Shown: in pieces, positions 45,818 to 54,486 of the stretch
Position numbering within the stretch: the first letter of the stretch is position 1
Layout of the letters: the number at the start of each line of letters is the position of its first letter
Source: Gammaproteobacteria bacterium
GTDB taxonomy: Bacteria; Pseudomonadota; Gammaproteobacteria; Pseudomonadales; Azotimanducaceae_A
Assembly (NCBI GenBank): GCA_012960755.1
Contig: DUAT01000041.1
Coordinates: 43,103 to 107,102 of the forward strand
Direction of reading: 5' to 3'
Length of the DNA: 64,000 nt
Program-made: the position numbers and the translations under genes
Notes under the pieces: generated by a model
The model's input: only the letters and a program-made list of their open reading frames with translations
Databases searched by the model: none
Told to the model about the DNA's origin: nothing

Positions 45818-45840
45818 AGCTGATTTTTTTGGGGCAGGAA

Positions 45841-46359
45841 TTATCCTGTCGCGTTCGGCATGGGTTTTTCAAGCCAGACTGTGTCCCAGTACTTATCGAA
45901 TTTGAAACCAACCTGCGTTAGTGTACCAATCTCCTTGAAGCCGAATGACTTGTGCATAGCTACACTGGTGTCGTTGGGTAGTGCGATTATTCCGTAACAG
46001 CGGTGAACAGGTTGAGTTTCCAGGTGGGAGAACAGTTGTTGATACAACAGTTGGCCATATCCATTGCCGGTTGCATCGTGGCGTAAATAAATCGTTGTTT
46101 CAACAGATCTATCGTAGGCTGCCTTCGGCCTCAATTTTGTGGCGCAGGCGTAACCCAGAATATTTCGATCCAGCTCAGCGACAAAACAGGGGTGTGGTGA
46201 ATTGAGTCTGAATTGCTCGAACCAGGGCATGCGATCTTTTGTCTCCCAGGGCTCAAGATCAAAAGTGATGGCAGTGTTAACAACGTAGTGGTTGTAGATT
46301 GCCGTGATCTGTTGCAGGTCATCGACCACCGCGTGGCGTATGTGTATGGGATTGTTCAT
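45841..46359 (-). CDS. GNAT family N-acetyltransferase (phosphinothricin acetyltransferase-like)
   Basis: The protein has 172 residues from the ATG at 46357-46359. The fold begins IHIRHAVVDDLQQITAIYNHYV. The acetyl-CoA loop appears as HDATGNGYGQLLYQQL, and IIALPNDTSVAMHKSFGFKEIGTL is the GNAT motif B region; together they resemble the Pat/Bar-type N-acyltransferases. ATG codons at 46374 and 46416 are in frame; the latter lies inside the divergent acyltransferase gene start. The substrate is unknown. Confidence 0.8.
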   Translation of the reverse strand: MNNPIHIRHAVVDDLQQITAIYNHYVVNTAITFDLEPWETKDRMPWFEQFRLNSPHPCFVAELDRNILGYACATKLRPKAAYDRSVETTIYLRHDATGNGYGQLLYQQLFSHLETQPVHRCYGIIALPNDTSVAMHKSFGFKEIGTLTQVGFKFDKYWDTVWLEKPMPNATG

Positions 46360-46408
46360 GGTACGATTAGCCATCCTCGACAAATAGAAAAACAATAACT
46401 GCTGCTCA

Positions 46409-47578
46409 ATGGACAACTTTGATGAAATACGACCTTATCATGATGATGAGGTAAAAGGGGTAGTCACCCGACTGCTTGCAAACGAGGACTTTCTTGAATT
46501 TCTGGGGCGATACTATTCACCCTGGCTGAGCAAATATTTCCCCGTGGTGGCGAGATTCGCTGCACACCGTGTACTCAACAAGCAATTGGGAAAGGTCACG
46601 ACGATCTATGAGTTCCAGCAGGTTGTTGCCGCATTTGGCACGCGAATCATTGCTGAAACCATGACCTGGTTCAAGTTTGAAGGCATTGATAAGCTGGAAG
46701 AAAATCTTGGGTACCTGTTTATTGGCAACCATCGTGATATCGCGGGAGATTCGTTCCTGGTCAACTATGCGTTATGGTCCAGTGATCTGCCAACCGTTCG
46801 AATTGCCGTGGGCGACAATCTTGTACAAAAAGATTTTGCCACCGCCATTATGAAACTCAATAAGAGTTTCTTTATTAAACGATCTGAAGAAGGGGCAAAG
46901 AAAGTCTTCGCTGCCTTGATGGAATCCTCGCGATATATACATCAATCAATCGATGACACCCAGTCGGTCTGGATCGCCCAAAGCGAAGGTCGGGCGAAGG
47001 ATGGCATGGACGTGACGGACCCGGCGATTATCAAGATGTTTGCATTAGCAACAAGAAAGCGCCCTTTAACTGAAACCATTGAAAAGCTGCATGTGATGCC
47101 TGTTTCAATCGCTTATGAATACGATCCCTGTGACTACCTGAAAGCCAAAGAGCTGTACATCATACAAACCGAAGGGGAATATGAAAAACCTTCCGGTGAG
47201 GATCTATTGAGTCTTGTTAAGGGTCTGGGTGAATTCAAGGGTCGTGTGATTCTAAGATTTGGTGAACGCCTGGCGGGCACCTTCGAAACAGCGGAGGAAA
47301 TTGCCGGCGCTGTTGATCGACAGGTGCTGGATAACTACCAGTTATTTTTTGTTAACTACTGGGCGCTAAGAGAACTGGCTTCTACCGAGGATGCGGATGA
47401 CCGGGTCGTCACCACCTGGGAAGCTTTGAAGGACTCCGTTGAGTTTACCGAAACAGAAGAATTCGAAGCAAGGTATCTGGCGTGCCCTGAAGCCTGGAGA
47501 GTCAACTGGTTGGAAATGTACGCCAACCCGGTGGTTAATAAATACCTGAGCAAATCATCGAGACTGGCACCTGTGTAA
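46409..47578 (+). CDS. Glycerol-phosphate acyltransferase-like protein (PlsC superfamily)
   Basis: The protein has 389 residues, longer than PlsC. The acyltransferase motif I is YLFIGNHRDIAGDS. Its catalytic His and Asp are separated by five residues (HX5D) instead of the usual four, which the related glycerol acyltransferase group seems to share. Motif III-like segment VWIAQSEGRAKDGMD resembles the E-G-x-R box (SEGRAKDG). There is no signal peptide or obvious membrane helix. It probably makes or remodels membrane phospholipids, but the acyl acceptor is unknown. It is divergent from the GNAT gene and convergent with the GspE-like gene. Confidence 0.75.
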   Translation: MDNFDEIRPYHDDEVKGVVTRLLANEDFLEFLGRYYSPWLSKYFPVVARFAAHRVLNKQLGKVTTIYEFQQVVAAFGTRIIAETMTWFKFEGIDKLEENLGYLFIGNHRDIAGDSFLVNYALWSSDLPTVRIAVGDNLVQKDFATAIMKLNKSFFIKRSEEGAKKVFAALMESSRYIHQSIDDTQSVWIAQSEGRAKDGMDVTDPAIIKMFALATRKRPLTETIEKLHVMPVSIAYEYDPCDYLKAKELYIIQTEGEYEKPSGEDLLSLVKGLGEFKGRVILRFGERLAGTFETAEEIAGAVDRQVLDNYQLFFVNYWALRELASTEDADDRVVTTWEALKDSVEFTETEEFEARYLACPEAWRVNWLEMYANPVVNKYLSKSSRLAPV

Positions 47579-47616
47579 GACATAGGTGGTTGATTAAACC
47601 AATCATTGTTCGGTGT

Positions 47617-48309
47617 TCAGGTTAACAGCTGGGTTCTGCGACTATCGGCGCGAATAAATTCATCCCATTCAGATAGCTGAATTGACTTGTCCCGGAAATC
47701 TTTGGGAACATCGAGGATCTGCAAGTCGATTTTCTCACCTAACGGTACGGGAAAAGTCCGAATCCGAATGTCAATCATTTTTGTTTTGGAAATTCCCAGC
47801 ATGATATGACCTGACTTTGGCTGCTCGCGATCAGCGATGTCCATGGAGGCCCTCAACTTAAGGTTTTCCGCGATTTGTGGTCCCAGTCCGACAGGGGGTT
47901 GGGCAACCTCATGCATAATGCCGTCGTTTTTGTAACTCACGCCATAGGTCTTTTCACAGGGTTCGAAATAAAGGTCGGACGAGCCGCCAAAAATCGCGTC
48001 CTTTAGCATCTTGTCGACAAACCGGCTTACCGGGTCTCTTTCTACTGGAACGCTGCTTCGGATGGCACTGATCGAATGTCGCAGTGCTTGCCAGTTGTGG
48101 AAACCGTAACTGATTGCCAGGGCATGTTGTACTTGCTGTAGAGAGATCTTTTCAGCAAGCAGGTCCTGGTTCGATTTTTCGGCAAATTTTGCCAGCGATT
48201 TTAATATGTCGCAGGCACTTTCGTTACCTGACTTGAATGCCTTGTGAATATCCTTGGCCTGGTTTTGGAGTTGCTCAAGGCTGGGATTAACAGGTAGTGA
48301 TTCGGTCAT
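47617..48309 (-). CDS. GspE/PilB-type N-terminal domain protein without ATPase core, with ankyrin-protein-like N-terminus
   Basis: The protein has 230 residues. Residues about 8-85 resemble the opening of some ankyrin-type proteins (LEQLQNQAKDIHKAFKSGN, QQVQHALAISYGFHNWQALRH). Residues about 95-215 match the first subdomain of GspE/PilB secretion ATPases: VDKMLKDAIFGGSSDLYFEP, YGVSYKNDGIMHEV, LKLRASMDIADREQPKSGHI and FPVPLGEKIDLQILD. The Walker A and B domain that should follow is missing and the protein simply ends. A perfect AAAGGAGGT ribosome site lies four bases before the ATG, so it is meant to be well translated. No other secretion genes are near. The function is unknown. Confidence 0.7.
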   Translation of the reverse strand: MTESLPVNPSLEQLQNQAKDIHKAFKSGNESACDILKSLAKFAEKSNQDLLAEKISLQQVQHALAISYGFHNWQALRHSISAIRSSVPVERDPVSRFVDKMLKDAIFGGSSDLYFEPCEKTYGVSYKNDGIMHEVAQPPVGLGPQIAENLKLRASMDIADREQPKSGHIMLGISKTKMIDIRIRTFPVPLGEKIDLQILDVPKDFRDKSIQLSEWDEFIRADSRRTQLLT

Positions 48310-48313
48310 GACG

Positions 48314-48322
48314 ACCTCCTTT
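48314..48322 (-). promoter_or_regulatory. Perfect Shine-Dalgarno of the GspE-like gene
   Basis: The minus-strand sequence AAAGGAGGT is fully complementary to the 16S rRNA tail and stands four bases before the ATG at 48307-48309. It is the best ribosome site I saw in the window. Confidence 0.75.
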
Positions 48323-48985
48323 CGTTATCGCCCGGCGTCTGCAGTACGGACAGAAAGAAGGTGTAAGAAAACCTGATTCCAGAAACACGAAGGTGGACTC
48401 AGTCCTTCCCGCAGACGAGGAGGTGTCCTTCAGCAACCTTGTGGAATCATCGCGCGGAGGATGTAGAGTGTCAAGGATATGCTTGGTTGGGGTGACAAGC
48501 GGCTGTTAAGGATGCGTACCGTCCCTCATGGCAACCATGATGTCGGAGAGAACCCGGTGGTTAGATGAGCGGTCCGGCGTTGTCGTCGGAATGCGTTCAA
48601 AAGGTGGCGGTACGGTCTTTTTGCTCATCTCCGTGGCGAGTGAGGATTCGATCTCCGACATTGATGATCCTACAATCCGATCCATAGAAAGCGTTGGGGT
48701 TTATGATTGTAGTGTTCGTGACCACTGTCAATTTCACCAGCGATGAAGCTACGCAACTGTAATGTGGGTAGACTAAAATTAGTCTACTGGTGGATACTAC
48801 AGACTTAACTTGGGTCCGCGAGAGGCGGTCAATCCGTCCAGAATAGACATTTTCACGACAAGCGTTACGGTCGAGGTACGGCGTTCACCTAGTGGAGGAG
48901 CGTTACGGCAATTCGGAACCACTTCACCGTCTCGTTAACGTGGTGCAATCTCGATCGTATCCAGATCGTAAAAAGATGGCTCGAT
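48323..48985. other. Gene-free stretch with an exact 9+9 palindrome
   Basis: No convincing gene is seen. A perfect inverted repeat GTAGACTAA/TTAGTCTAC with two A between lies at 48768-48787. Its size and symmetry suit an operator for a TetR- or MarR-type dimer; no regulator gene is adjacent. Small open frames here (for example 48528-48746 on plus) have no family features. Confidence 0.5.
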
Positions 48986-49225
48986 GTGAATAGAGTGGCT
49001 CAGGAAAAAGTCTATGACGTTGTCTGGTCTGGCTATCGGAAACCCGACGCCAACGGCAAGCTAACTTTTGTCGGCAGCAAAGTTGATGTGGGGAAAGCGA
49101 CATGGACCAACACGATCGGTACCCCGGATCTTATGACCACAGAAATGCGTGATGACGTTGTGATGACGATAACGGAACACGCCTGCCTGTACATCACCAA
49201 TCTGGTACACGCCATAGATAAATAA
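48986..49225 (+). pseudogene. Fragment of a second DUF3604 gene (C-terminal piece)
   Basis: The stretch reads EKVYDVVWSGYRKPDANGKL and SKVDVGKATWTNTIGTPDL. It aligns without gaps to the C-terminal part of the intact DUF3604 protein just downstream ([20 protein letters not shown] and [19 protein letters not shown]). The rest of the gene is missing on the left, and the right end loses similarity soon after. It is a remnant of a duplicated or replaced copy. It is not expected to give a working protein. Confidence 0.7.
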
Positions 49226-49280
49226 CGACTAAAAGATCCGCTCACAGAGGATCCTTAATTCTAAAACGGAGGAAGAACCA

Positions 49281-51209
49281 ATGAGACAAGGAATACGCGC
49301 CACCGTAGTGGCAGCAGCATTGACAGTTGCGATGGGCACGGCAGTCGCATCAGACCCTGTCCCGGCGGAAGCGTCGCTGATTGACGTATACCCAAAACGT
49401 GACGACTACTCGCCATACGCAAACCGTAATTTTCCGACGAACGTTTATTGGGGCGATACGCATGTGCACACCGGCATGTCGATGGACGCCGGTGCGTTCG
49501 GTGCGCGGTTGCAACCAGCCGACGCCTATCAGTTCGCGCGTGGCGCAGAATTGACCTCGTCGACTGGCCAGCGCGTTAAGCTCAGCCGTCCTCTCGATTT
49601 TCTGGTTGTGACTGATCACTCCGACAACATGGGCTTTTTTCCAAAGCTGCTGAGTGGTGATCCGTCCATGCTGGCCGACCCAACCGGCCGGCGCTGGTAC
49701 GACATGATCAATGCCGGTGGACAGGAAGGCGTGGAGGCCGCGGTCGAGATCATTCAGTCGCTGACGGGCAATACGATGCCGGAAGCCCTTGCTTCGCTGC
49801 CCGGGACTGCGCTGTTTCGGTCGACGTGGGAAGCTACGATAAAAGCCGCCGAGAAAGCCAACGACCCTGGTAATTTCACCGCGTTCATCGGTTACGAATG
49901 GACCTCGACCGACAAAGGCTACAACCTGCATCGCAATGTCATCTATCGCGACGATGCCGTACGTGCACTGATGATGGAGCCCTACACAACGCTGCCACCG
50001 CTCGGCAGCCCCGATCCACGCGAATTGTGGAAGTGGATGCAATCCTACGAGGACAAGACTGGTGGCCGCCTGCTGGCCATCGCCCACAATGGCAACATGA
50101 GCAACGGCACGATGTTTCCAATGGAACGCACGCTCACCGGCGGACGCGTGAATCGCGAATACGTCGAGACCCGGGCACGTTGGGAGCCACTTTATGAAGC
50201 CACGCAGATCAAGGGCGATGGCGAGACGCATCCTTACTTGTCGCCGGACGATGAGTTTGCGGACTACGAGACCTGGGCTGTGGGAAATCTCGATCTGAGC
50301 GAACTCAAGGAAGACCGCATGCTCGCCGGTGAGTATGCCCGCCGTGCATTGCAGGCGGGGCTGCAGCTCGAAGAAAAGTTGGGGACCAACCCATACAAGT
50401 TTGGCCTCATCGCTGGGACCGACACTCACACCGCGTTGTCCACTGCTGAAGAAGAAAACTTCTTCGGCAAACATTCCGGCGCGGAGCCGAATCCGAAGCG
50501 CGTTTACCACCCGATGGCAAGGGTCGGTGACAATGAGTATCCGGGTTGGTCTATGGTCGCGTCAGGTTATCAGGGCATTTGGGCTACTGAAAACACGCGT
50601 GAGGCGCTGTTTGACGCCATGATGCGCAAGGAGACATACGGCACGACGGGTCCGCGTATGTGGGTTCGCTTCTTCGGCGGTTGGAACTTCGAGGCAGCGG
50701 ATGCACAAGGCCGCCTACCGGCAGACATTGGCTATTTAAAGGGTGTACCGATGGGTGGTGATCTCGTCAGTGCACCGTCAGGCAAGTCTCCGTCGTTCCT
50801 AGTCGCTGCGCTCAAAGACCCGTTGTCGGGCAACCTCGATCGCCTCCAGATCGTCAAGGGCTGGGTCGATAACCACGGCGAACGTCACGAGAAGGTCTAT
50901 GACGTTGCCTGGTCCGGCGACCGCACTCCCGGATCCGACGGCAAGTTGCCGCCGGTGGGCAACACCGTCGATGTCGCCAGCGCGACCTGGACCAACTCGA
51001 TTGGCAGCCCGGAGCTGATCACCGTGTGGACCGATCCCGATTTCGATCCAAAACTTCGCGCCGTCTATTACGCCCGTGTGCTCGAGATTCCGACGCCGCG
51101 CTGGACAGCCTATGAGGCCGTGCGCTTCGGCATCGACATGCCATCGCCCGACGTACCGATGACGACACAGGAACGCGCCTACACTTCACCGATCTGGTAC
51201 ACACCGTAG
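49281..51209 (+). CDS. Exported DUF3604 protein (PHP-like metal-dependent fold)
   Basis: The protein has 642 residues with a signal peptide (about residues 1-24, ending AVA). DUF3604 landmarks are [44 protein letters not shown] and [12 protein letters not shown]. The clustered His and Asp residues resemble a PHP-type phosphoesterase metal site. It would act in the periplasm or outside. The substrate is unknown. A GGAGGAA ribosome site precedes the ATG. The gene and the next one look more GC-rich than the window average, a possible sign of transfer. Confidence 0.85.
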   Translation: MRQGIRATVVAAALTVAMGTAVASDPVPAEASLIDVYPKRDDYSPYANRNFPTNVYWGDTHVHTGMSMDAGAFGARLQPADAYQFARGAELTSSTGQRVKLSRPLDFLVVTDHSDNMGFFPKLLSGDPSMLADPTGRRWYDMINAGGQEGVEAAVEIIQSLTGNTMPEALASLPGTALFRSTWEATIKAAEKANDPGNFTAFIGYEWTSTDKGYNLHRNVIYRDDAVRALMMEPYTTLPPLGSPDPRELWKWMQSYEDKTGGRLLAIAHNGNMSNGTMFPMERTLTGGRVNREYVETRARWEPLYEATQIKGDGETHPYLSPDDEFADYETWAVGNLDLSELKEDRMLAGEYARRALQAGLQLEEKLGTNPYKFGLIAGTDTHTALSTAEEENFFGKHSGAEPNPKRVYHPMARVGDNEYPGWSMVASGYQGIWATENTREALFDAMMRKETYGTTGPRMWVRFFGGWNFEAADAQGRLPADIGYLKGVPMGGDLVSAPSGKSPSFLVAALKDPLSGNLDRLQIVKGWVDNHGERHEKVYDVAWSGDRTPGSDGKLPPVGNTVDVASATWTNSIGSPELITVWTDPDFDPKLRAVYYARVLEIPTPRWTAYEAVRFGIDMPSPDVPMTTQERAYTSPIWYTP

Positions 51210-51221
51210 CTAGGTGAATCT

Positions 51222-51626
51222 ATGAGAAACCGACCCCTAGCCTTTACGCTGCTCGCATCGCTCGCGATCTTGCTATGCGCATGTGCCTCATCCCAACGAC
51301 CCACGCCGCCGGTCGCAGGCGCGCCACTCGCACAGCCCTGGGGTTCGGTTCCTCTTTTGGCCTCCGGTGGAGATATCGAGCAGGTATTCAGCGATAACTT
51401 CATCCGGTCATTGCGGGCCAAGCGGGATCAGCATCTGCAGGCCGGTGGCACTGGTAAAATCCCCTATCGCGCCTTGACGCTTTCCGGCGGCGGTTCACGC
51501 GGCGCCTATGGAGCCGGTGTCCTGAGTGGTTGGACGGTACGTGGCGGGCGTCCACAGTTTGATGACCCGGTCTCCAGTTTTGACGGCAGCAATGTACTGT
51601 CCTGGCTGAACAGGGAAGACCAATGA
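51222..51626 (+). pseudogene. Truncated patatin-like lipoprotein
   Basis: The reading frame encodes 134 residues. A lipobox (LLCAC) is followed by the opening of a patatin-like phospholipase: ALTLSGGGSRGAYGAGVLSGW holds the oxyanion-hole motif GGGxRG. The family continues with a GxSxG serine nucleophile about 40 residues later, but the frame departs from the family at RPQFD and stops soon after. No catalytic Ser or Asp is present. An internal deletion probably removed the rest. It starts 12 bases after the DUF3604 stop, so the two were likely an operon. Confidence 0.7.
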
Positions 51627-51716
51627 GGGCCGCCCAGCAAAGGCTAGTTTAAACGCGAGTCGTACCTGCACGGGAACCCAGCAGTAATTTTTCATTTACG
51701 CAACAGGAGTCAAGCG

Positions 51717-52364
51717 ATGAACAACGACGATAATAGGAATTCTGCTGCGTCAATCATTACGGTCGTTTTGATCTTCGGATTGGCATATGCGATTACTCGC
51801 TACCATATTGTGGGTCCGGTTCCCTGGAAAGATTTTCCACTTTTCATCCTGAATAAAGGTGTTTCGTTAAGTGCCTTTATCTTACTGGCCTGTAATTTCG
51901 GATTCGGCCCACTGAGCAACCTGGGTGTCACAATTCCCGAAGGTTGGCTTAACGCTCGCAAGTCGATCGGCATGACGGGTTTCTTGTTGGCACTTGTCCA
52001 CGTGCTAATGAGCTTTGTGCTCTTTAGCCCGTCGGTCTACGGGAAGTTCTTCGTCGAAGATGGTACTCTGACACTGTTGGGCGGTCTCAGCATGCTCGCC
52101 GGAGTCATCGCCTTCGTCATCTTGTGGGGCTACAATCTGAGCTTTCAGACCTTTCTGCGTGAAGACAAGGCATTCATCCAGTTCATCACGTCGCGAAAAT
52201 TCCTGCTTGTTGCGTTGCTGTTCGGCGCGCTACATCTGATTTTCATGGGCTATGAAGGTTGGTTGAATCCTGGCGGCTGGCATGGTGGCCTGCCACCTGT
52301 CAGTTTGGTGGCGATTGTGATCTTTGCAGTCTCATACCTGGCCAATCTGCTAGGCAGGAAATAA
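51717..52364 (+). CDS. Ferric reductase-like multipass membrane protein
   Basis: The protein has 215 residues with about six membrane helices. Histidines occur inside or near helices (RYHIVG, LALVHVLMS, GALHLIFMG), the pattern of heme-binding ferric-reductase-like domains such as MsrQ. No flavin or NAD domain is attached, and no MsrP partner is nearby, so identity as MsrQ is not supported. A CAGGAGT ribosome site precedes the ATG. Electron donor and acceptor are unknown. Confidence 0.65.
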   Translation: MNNDDNRNSAASIITVVLIFGLAYAITRYHIVGPVPWKDFPLFILNKGVSLSAFILLACNFGFGPLSNLGVTIPEGWLNARKSIGMTGFLLALVHVLMSFVLFSPSVYGKFFVEDGTLTLLGGLSMLAGVIAFVILWGYNLSFQTFLREDKAFIQFITSRKFLLVALLFGALHLIFMGYEGWLNPGGWHGGLPPVSLVAIVIFAVSYLANLLGRK

Positions 52365-52406
52365 TCAGTGAATGTGAAGGGAAAGATGAACGTGAAGACC
52401 GCAACT

Positions 52407-53356
52407 ATGAAAAGTAATTTCATTGTAGTAATTGCAATCGTATAACCTGCCCGCAGCTTTCCGCTTGAGAACCCGGGCACTATGTACCCGGCGTAGCAAA
52501 TATTCGAGACCTGACGACACCGACCGCTCCAGGCTTCTACTACCTGCAGTACAATGCGTACTATTCGACCGACACCTACAAGGATCGGCATGGTGATTCG
52601 GTAAGCAGCGTTGCTGCAGGCCCGGTCAATTTCGATATTGAAACGGACATTGACGTGCTTGCGATAACCCCACTTTTTTTCTGGTCTACAGAAAAGGAAA
52701 TCCTGGGTGCAAAAAATAGTTGGTACCTTGCGCCTTCCTTTGCCAAGGGCAATGTTGCAGCCGGTATATCATCGGTGAATCTGAATGGATCATTTGACTC
52801 GAACTCCTCTGGAATGGCTGATCTCTACGTGCAACCCATTATGCTCGGATGGAAAAATCCAGACTACGATTTCAATTTGGGACTCGGTGTTTACCTCCCA
52901 GTCGGTAAGTACGATGTTGATGAGGATGACAACGTTGGACTGGGATTTTGGACAGGCCAAGTTCAGGGGGCGTTTTACTACTATCTTTATGATCAGGCGA
53001 CTGCTTTGATGTTGGCTGCAACCTATGAGGCCCATGAGGAAAAAGACGGAACTGATATCACGCCTGGTAATCATCTTACACTGGAGTATGGCGTTAGCCA
53101 GTATTTGAGCCAGAGGTTGGAAGTTGGCCTATCCGGATACTATCAACGGCAGGTTGATGATGACAGCGGAAATGACGGTTTTCTCGATCTGGATGTTAAA
53201 TCCAAAGTCAGTGGATTTGGTGCCCAGCTCTCTTATTGGACTACGCCTCGTTTAAGCCTTTCGCTCAAATACATGAAAGAGTATGACGCTAAAGCAAGAT
53301 TTGAAGGTGACTGGATAGTGTTCAACTTAACCTATCTACCCGGGCCTGTATTTTGA
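52407..53356 (+). pseudogene. SphA/MetA-pathway outer-membrane protein with broken N-terminus
   Basis: The body from about 52472 to 53356 is open and matches the outer-membrane family of phenol degradation MetA/SphA proteins: EPGHYVPGVANIRD, FYYLQYNAYYSTDTY, PIMLGWKNPDYDFNLGLGVY and a C-terminal strand ending YLPGPVF. The frame is closed by TGA at 52466-52468 before any start. A signal-peptide-like segment (MKSNFIVVIAIV) begins at 52407 in another frame and ends at TAA 52443; two frame changes are needed to join both parts. A shorter product from the GTG at 52655 is possible but would lack the signal peptide. It may be a recent pseudogene or carry sequence errors. Confidence 0.65.
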
Positions 53357-53607
53357 AACATGTAGCCCTTTTACCGATATGCAAGCTGGTGAGGATACGG
53401 GTTGGATATTGCAAGTGCGAGTTCAGTACAACCGTTTGTGGCAAAAATCAGAAAGGATAGAAAGGCAGAGAGGAATCTGGCTAATTGACAATGGCTGACC
53501 TTTAATCGGTAATGATGAGCCATAGATGGATCCGATAGTATCCGATAAGGTTCTTGGAGATAAGTGAAGCAACCAGCATTGGATTCGATGCAGTTCGTCG
53601 AAAGCTT

Positions 53608-54450
53608 CTACTTCGATTCCCGACTGGCAATCACAGCAATATAGTCACTCTCTTCGACCAGTGATTCGCCGCTAAGCCCCGCTGTCATTTGATCAACAGC
53701 GAAGCCCGCGCGGCTTAACTCATGCTCGATACTTTTCGGCGTAAAGTGCTGAAGCCAGTTGAATATTTCCCAGGATTCGTTGGGTTCCACGATCATGTAG
53801 CGATCGAGGGATAGGTTGATATGGGGATACAAAAAACTACATTGAATGCCAACATATTCATCTTCTGACCAGAAACCGTTCATTAATTGATTTTCAATCA
53901 GCGTTAGCTCCTGTTTCTTGTTGAATAATCCCATGCCAGCCACATCAATGACGATCTGTCCTCCGGGATTGAGCATTTTACGCATACGAGACAAAAAAGT
54001 GGCTCTTTGTTCTGGCGAAAGAACGCAGAGGTCCGTGTATATCAGTGTGACCAGATCGAAGCCGGAAGGCAGGTCATCGGTCAGGTAATTTGCGCTTATA
54101 TATCTGATGGAAAGGTTCTGCCTTACTGCATCCGATTTGGCGTATTGCAACGAGTGTGCAGAAACATCGACACCCGTAACCGAAGCTCCTTTGCCAAAAA
54201 AGCGCTGGGTATAGAGTCCCGGACCGCAACCGAGATCACAGACAGACTTTTCCGCAAGATTAACCTGTGAATCAATCCAATTGACCATTCTGTCTATCGT
54301 CTCAAATCTTCGGGACGCACGATCAGATGCCTGATCCAGGTGGAAGCTCAACATTTGACGGGCCAGGTGTGGTCGCGTCCAGAGTTCTACTGCCGTGTAA
54401 CTGCAAAATGGTTCTGGCCGTTGAGCGAACTTTTTTAATAAGTCATACAT
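53608..54450 (-). CDS. Class I SAM-dependent methyltransferase
   Basis: The protein has 280 residues. Motif I is VCDLGCGPGLYTQRF (about residues 69-83), followed by VTGVDVSAHSLQYAK. Motif II lies near FDLVTLIYTDLCVL and motif III near LNPGGQIVIDV. The substrate cannot be told. It is the last gene of a co-oriented run from comF through nudC, modABC and srkA, starting 36 bases after srkA stops. Confidence 0.87.
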   Translation of the reverse strand: MYDLLKKFAQRPEPFCSYTAVELWTRPHLARQMLSFHLDQASDRASRRFETIDRMVNWIDSQVNLAEKSVCDLGCGPGLYTQRFFGKGASVTGVDVSAHSLQYAKSDAVRQNLSIRYISANYLTDDLPSGFDLVTLIYTDLCVLSPEQRATFLSRMRKMLNPGGQIVIDVAGMGLFNKKQELTLIENQLMNGFWSEDEYVGIQCSFLYPHINLSLDRYMIVEPNESWEIFNWLQHFTPKSIEHELSRAGFAVDQMTAGLSGESLVEESDYIAVIASRESK

Positions 54451-54486
54451 TGTGAAAGTTCTTGAAATCGCATTGGCTTACCGCAG

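Noticed and set aside
48528..48746. Small plus-strand frame (72 codons) in the gene-free stretch
   Set aside because: There is no ribosome site and no recognisable family.
49350..50510. Long open frame on the minus strand opposite DUF3604 (about 386 codons)
   Set aside because: It is an antisense shadow caused by the codon pattern and GC content of DUF3604. It has no family features, and DUF3604 itself is well supported.
51717..52364. MsrQ, heme subunit of methionine sulfoxide reductase
   Set aside because: The helices and histidines resemble it, but no MsrP gene is near and the sequence match is not close enough to name it.
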